From positions 1 through 8,079 of the forward strand of contig JAGAZG010000160.1 in the NCBI GenBank assembly GCA_017940105.1: 8,079 nt of DNA, in the 5' to 3' direction. Of this stretch, positions 5,786 through 8,079 are shown piece by piece. Position numbers and translations under genes: made by a program. The DNA comes from Mailhella sp. GTDB lineage: Bacteria > Desulfobacterota > Desulfovibrionia > Desulfovibrionales > Desulfovibrionaceae. The notes under the pieces were generated by a model. That model was not told the origin of the DNA and did not search any database. It was given only the letters and a program-made list of their open reading frames with translations. Numbering within the stretch: position 1 is the stretch's first letter; each line of letters starts with the position of its first letter.

Positions 5786-6109
5786 ATGCCGCCAAAAGTT
5801 GATACGAATAAGTGCAATGGTTGCAACGGTCGCGCAGAATCCTGCTGCGAACAGGTATGCCCTGGCGACCTGATGCTTGTTTCCGCTCAAACGGGAAAGG
5901 CAATATGCCGCAACCCCCGTGAATGCTGGGACTGTATGTCCTGCGTAAAAGCCTGCCCCCGCGGAGCTCTGGAAACGAAGATGCCCTATCAACTGGGTTA
6001 TTTTAAAGCAACGTTGCGGCCATATGTAGGCAAAAATTTTATTACCTGGAAGTGCAGGGATATCAACGGGAACGAACAGACGTTCAAATCGGTGAACAGA
6101 ACAACATAA
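5786..6109 (+). CDS. AprB-like two-[4Fe-4S] ferredoxin subunit
   Basis: Encodes 107 residues. The first ~60 match AprB, the iron-sulfur subunit of adenylylsulfate reductase, including the unusual spacing of the first motif: Cys10-x2-Cys13-x7-Cys21-x3-Cys25-Pro, then Cys47-x2-Cys50-x2-Cys53-x3-Cys57-Pro. Two [4Fe-4S] clusters are therefore expected. Trp48 in CWDCMSC corresponds to the tryptophan that in AprB lies between the near cluster and the FAD of AprA, which supports direct electron transfer to the upstream flavoprotein. After about residue 65 a short beta-rich part (LRPYVGKNFITWKC...NGNEQTFKSVNRTT) ends the protein. Classical AprB is about 150 residues, and its extra C-terminal tail wraps around AprA; that tail is absent. 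Cysteines 20, 41 and 90 lie outside the two motifs. The gene starts 13 bases after the flavoprotein stop, so the two are surely co-translated. Classical aprBA operons have B first; here A is first. Confidence 0.88.
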   Translation: MPPKVDTNKCNGCNGRAESCCEQVCPGDLMLVSAQTGKAICRNPRECWDCMSCVKACPRGALETKMPYQLGYFKATLRPYVGKNFITWKCRDINGNEQTFKSVNRTT

Positions 6110-6163
6110 CGGTACCTCCGCCATGACCTGCACGGTGTGGGGAGACCGTCTGCGGGGCCTGGC

Positions 6164-6868
6164 ATGGATGACTTATGGCACTTTCGTCAGCGGCGTTTTT
6201 TCACTCCCGGCATGGAAAGGCTCAGGGAACGTTTTCTTCAGCTATCCATAATGGAGACCTACGCGAAAAATGAAATCATCTTCCGCGAAGGTGATCCCGG
6301 CAGTTACTGCTACTATCTTGATTCTGGGCTCGTCCGCATTTTCAACACCAGCCTTTCCGGCAAGGAATCGGCATTTTTTCTGCGCCGGGAAGAAGAATTG
6401 TTCGGATTATCAGAAATTTTTGATTCCGCGACCAGGCGGGCAAGTGCCCAGGCAATGACCGCAGTGCGGCTGTACCGCATGTCCGGCGATGATTTTGCCA
6501 AGCTGATCCGGGACGAACCTGTCATAGCCCGACGCTGCATAACTGTTTTGGGCAGCCGGGTTCGCATCCTGTCTGACCAGATCAACAGGCTGATCACAGG
6601 AAATGTGGAAGCTCGCCTTATCTACCAGCTTATTTTCATAGCCTCCGACCTTTTGAAAGATGAAAACGCCTGGAGAAATCCGGTAAGGCTGCCTGTCAAG
6701 GTGTCACAAGAACATCTTGCGTCGCTCACAGGGTCAACGCAGCCTACTATCTGCGAACTGCTCCAGCAGCTGCAAAAAATAGGACTCATCGCTGTTGAGA
6801 GCAGGCAGATAACCATCCACGATCCTTTGCGACTTGTCGCATACGCTGACATGGAAAAGAATTCCTAG
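6164..6868 (+). CDS. Crp/Fnr-family transcriptional regulator
   Basis: Encodes 234 residues. Residues about 12-125 form the cyclic-nucleotide-binding-type beta roll (KNEIIFREGDPGSYCYYLDSG at 35-55, FGLSEIFD at 80-87). The long dimerisation helix spans about 120-165 and the winged helix-turn-helix 175-220 (VSQEHLASLTGSTQPTICELL, 180-200). There is no N-terminal cysteine cluster as in Fnr, so a direct [4Fe-4S] oxygen sensor is not indicated; the few cysteines (49, 125, 197) are scattered. The recognition helix reads STQPTICELLQQL, lacking the Arg-Glu...Arg pattern of Crp and the equivalent of Fnr, so its DNA target probably differs from both consensus sites. A GTG at 6137 would add nine residues but lacks a ribosome binding site; the ATG at 6164 has GGGG six bases upstream, still weak. 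It follows the ferredoxin gene by 54 bases on the same strand and most likely controls this operon in response to an effector or redox signal. Confidence 0.88.
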   Translation: MDDLWHFRQRRFFTPGMERLRERFLQLSIMETYAKNEIIFREGDPGSYCYYLDSGLVRIFNTSLSGKESAFFLRREEELFGLSEIFDSATRRASAQAMTAVRLYRMSGDDFAKLIRDEPVIARRCITVLGSRVRILSDQINRLITGNVEARLIYQLIFIASDLLKDENAWRNPVRLPVKVSQEHLASLTGSTQPTICELLQQLQKIGLIAVESRQITIHDPLRLVAYADMEKNS

Positions 6869-6925
6869 CGCTGCTGGTTGGTTGTTATGATATGTCTGGT
6901 CTCGGCTTGCGTTCTTTGCAAGGCA

Positions 6926-6943
6926 TGCCTGATGAGTCAGGCA
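6926..6943 (+). terminator. Hairpin after the regulator gene, weak terminator candidate
   Basis: TGCCTGA (6926-6932) and TCAGGCA (6937-6943) pair perfectly over seven bases with a TGAG loop, 57 bases after the regulator stop codon. No T-run follows, so intrinsic termination would be poor; a second small hairpin (TTGCA/TGCAA, 6954-6969) comes right after. This may instead be a 3'-end stabilising structure. Confidence 0.3.
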
Positions 6944-7317
6944 GAATACATTGTTGCATTATCGTGCAATGTTTTGCATGCGCTTTTAATAAGTTTGGGA
7001 GCGCATTTTCTTAGCGGTTTGGTGATTATTGGATTGTTGAACTTGTTCTTTCGCAAGTCGCCGGCGATAACAAGGAAAGCGAGATCACTAAGGATGTTGA
7101 CTTGTTGAAAAAAACTGGATGTTCGCAGAACTGTTGAAATTTTTGACTTTTCTTGCATTGCTTGATAACGAGCGGAAAAGCTGAGCAAGCCATGGCAAAT
7201 TTGGTGCCAGACGGAACTCGGCTTGTAAAACCTTAAATTTATCTGCCGCCTTGTCGCCGACGGCACTGTTGAAGAAACCGGCTGTTTTGTGCTAGAGATT
7301 TATAAAACACTTTTATC

Positions 7318-7323
7318 AAGGAG
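7318..7323 (+). promoter_or_regulatory. Ribosome binding site deciding the 7331 start
   Basis: AAGGAG lies seven bases before the ATG at 7331, where the signal peptide begins. The upstream in-frame GTG at 7289 lacks such a site and would place 14 residues before the signal peptide. Confidence 0.75.
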
Positions 7324-7330
7324 CACGACC

Positions 7331-7855
7331 ATGAGCATCACGAAGTTTTTCCTTTCGGCCCTGGCAGCTCTCGCCCTCACCGTGATGACGGCACAGGCAG
7401 ACAACCTGCACAAAGTTCTTGCGCCCGGTCACGGCAAACCTGTCATGCAGGAACCCGTCCGGCCTCATCACCCTGCTCCGATTCCTGGCCCTATGCACCG
7501 GCATAAAATGCTTCATGGCAACGTTTCATCAAAAATTTACCATGCAGCCGACTGTGATTTTTATAATGTCAAAGGCCGCACCGTTGAGTTCGCCGATGCC
7601 CGCCAGGCTGAACGCGCTGGTTTCCGTGCCTGTAAGTTCTGTGAAGGCAAAGAAGGCGTAGCCACTGCGAAGAAGCAGCAGCGCCGGCATCACGATAAGG
7701 CCGGGCATCGTCTGCATGCCAATCCTGATGCCAAAACAGTGCATGGGCCGAGTTGCAAGTTCTACAATGCGCGAAGCAGCTCAGAACGATTTGCTTCTCT
7801 GGATCAGGCCAGAAAGCAGGGATATCATCCATGCATAATTTGTGGAGGCAAGTAA
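7331..7855 (+). CDS. Exported protein with two Ada-type metal-binding modules
   Basis: Encodes 174 residues. Residues 1-23 (MSITKFFLSALAALALTVMTAQA) are a clear signal peptide, probably cut before Asp24. A Pro/His-rich linker follows (about 33-62). Two related modules then appear: GNVSSKIYHAADCDFYN...FRACKFC (63-104) and DAKTVHGPSCKFYN...YHPCIIC (133-171). Each has His-x3-Cys-x25-Cys-x2-Cys with exactly the same spacing (His71/Cys75/Cys101/Cys104 and His138/Cys142/Cys168/Cys171), 67 residues apart, so the protein arose by internal duplication. The pattern matches the small zinc-binding domain known from the N-terminus of Ada and found in various exported proteins. A basic, His-rich stretch (KKQQRRHHDKAGHRLH, 114-129) joins the modules. 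No enzyme domain is present. It probably binds a metal ion or DNA in the periplasm, or acts as a metal buffer; the exact role is unknown. It is followed 66 bases later by a Sel1-repeat gene. Confidence 0.85.
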   Translation: MSITKFFLSALAALALTVMTAQADNLHKVLAPGHGKPVMQEPVRPHHPAPIPGPMHRHKMLHGNVSSKIYHAADCDFYNVKGRTVEFADARQAERAGFRACKFCEGKEGVATAKKQQRRHHDKAGHRLHANPDAKTVHGPSCKFYNARSSSERFASLDQARKQGYHPCIICGGK

Positions 7856-7906
7856 TAAAAGATGCAGTCATGACCATGGAAGAAGATGCGCGGAAGAGAC
7901 TATGTG

Positions 7907-7912
7907 AAGGAG
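7907..7912 (+). promoter_or_regulatory. Ribosome binding site of Sel1-repeat gene
   Basis: AAGGAG lies nine bases before the ATG at 7922. It supports that start over an in-frame ATG at 7886, which would have only GGAAGAAG directly abutting it. Confidence 0.6.
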
Positions 7913-7921
7913 TCCACGTCT

Positions 7922-8079
7922 ATGCCTGGTTTTCGTTTTCTTTCTGCCTGGTGGAAGCATTTTCTCGCCTATTTCCAGTACAACCTTGGAATGATGTGTG
8001 AAAATTCCGGTAGAGAGGTTCAGAATTACGCAGGCGCGGCAAAATGGTACGAGAAAGCTGCTGAAAACGGCAATGCCCA
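7922..8079 (+). CDS. Sel1-repeat protein, N-terminal part (cut by window end)
   Basis: The visible 52 residues run off the right edge. From residue 20 they read YNLGMMCENSGREVQNYAGAAKWYEKAAENGNA, a classic Sel1-like repeat: YNLG-x-M, then Gly, then the AxxWYxKAAExGxA signature. Sel1 repeats are alpha-alpha hairpins related to TPRs that scaffold protein contacts, and are often found in exported or envelope-signalling proteins of Proteobacteria. Residues 1-19 (MPGFRFLSAWWKHFLAYFQ) are aromatic-rich and basic but not a convincing signal peptide, so the protein may be cytoplasmic, or the N-terminus may be misassigned. More repeats are expected downstream. It is in the same direction as, and close to, the metal-binding exported protein gene; co-transcription is possible. 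Confidence 0.8.
   Translation, partial: MPGFRFLSAWWKHFLAYFQYNLGMMCENSGREVQNYAGAAKWYEKAAENGNA

Larger units (their letters stand above)
6869..7330. other. Gene-poor gap between operon and exported protein
   Basis: Within 462 bases I find no convincing gene. A frame from an ATG at 6888 (73 residues, to 7108) is hydrophobic in its middle and contains five cysteines, but has only a poor ribosome binding site and no recognisable motif. Two adjacent small hairpins lie at 6926-6943 and 6954-6969. ACTGTTGAA occurs twice (7130-7138 and 7265-7273). For the gene at 7331 a weak promoter could be TTGAAG (7269-7274) and TAGAGA (7293-7298), 18 bases apart. Confidence 0.5.

Noticed and set aside
4666..5826. 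386-residue open frame antisense to the flavoprotein gene
   Set aside because: It is the complement of a well-supported AprA-like coding sequence, has no recognisable motif and no ribosome binding site; an antisense shadow.
4000..6109. Classical dissimilatory adenylylsulfate reductase (aprBA)
   Set aside because: Gene order is reversed, the B subunit lacks its tail, pocket segments differ, and no sat, qmo or similar genes are adjacent; the paralogue interpretation is preferred, though not proven.
7109..7280. Insertion-sequence remnant in the right-hand gap
   Set aside because: Frames on both strands were read for transposase-like motifs and none was found; no terminal inverted repeats or target duplications were visible.
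7870..8001. Alternative short plus-strand frame after the metal-binding protein
   Set aside because: No motif, whereas the other frame at 7922 encodes a textbook Sel1 repeat with a good ribosome binding site.

Overview
The window reads as chromosomal DNA of an anaerobic, probably gut-associated bacterium. My best guess is a Desulfovibrionaceae-like sulfidogen. The support is an adenylylsulfate-reductase-type flavoprotein/ferredoxin pair, a Sel1-repeat protein and a moderate overall GC content. The guess is soft, because the three left-hand genes look more like proteins I associate with gut Firmicutes. No rRNA, tRNA, CRISPR array or intact mobile element is visible.

Layout: 1-356 has no gene; its first ~180 bases are extremely AT-rich. 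357-1016 (-) encodes a two-helix membrane protein of unknown function. 1476-1979 (+) encodes a small exported protein of unknown function. 2036-2557 (-) encodes a GNAT acetyltransferase convergent with it. These three genes look like accessory cargo.

2929-6868 (+) is a tight four-gene run and the most interesting part of the window. Its first gene is a half-length TctA-family transporter subunit that starts on a good ribosome binding site but lacks the N-terminal half of the family. It is followed by an AprA-like FAD protein, an AprB-like two-cluster ferredoxin without the usual C-terminal tail, and a Crp/Fnr-type regulator. The order A then B, the shortened B subunit, the altered substrate-pocket segments in A and the transporter partner all argue against ordinary dissimilatory APS reductase. 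I infer an electron-transferring oxidoreductase for an imported organic anion (di/tricarboxylate or sulfonate), regulated by the Crp-like protein. The substrate cannot be read from the sequence.

6869-7330 is a 462-base gap with small hairpins and no convincing gene. 7331-7855 (+) encodes an exported protein with two Ada-type Cys3His metal-binding modules of identical spacing. 7922 to the right edge (+) is the start of a Sel1-repeat protein, cut by the window end.
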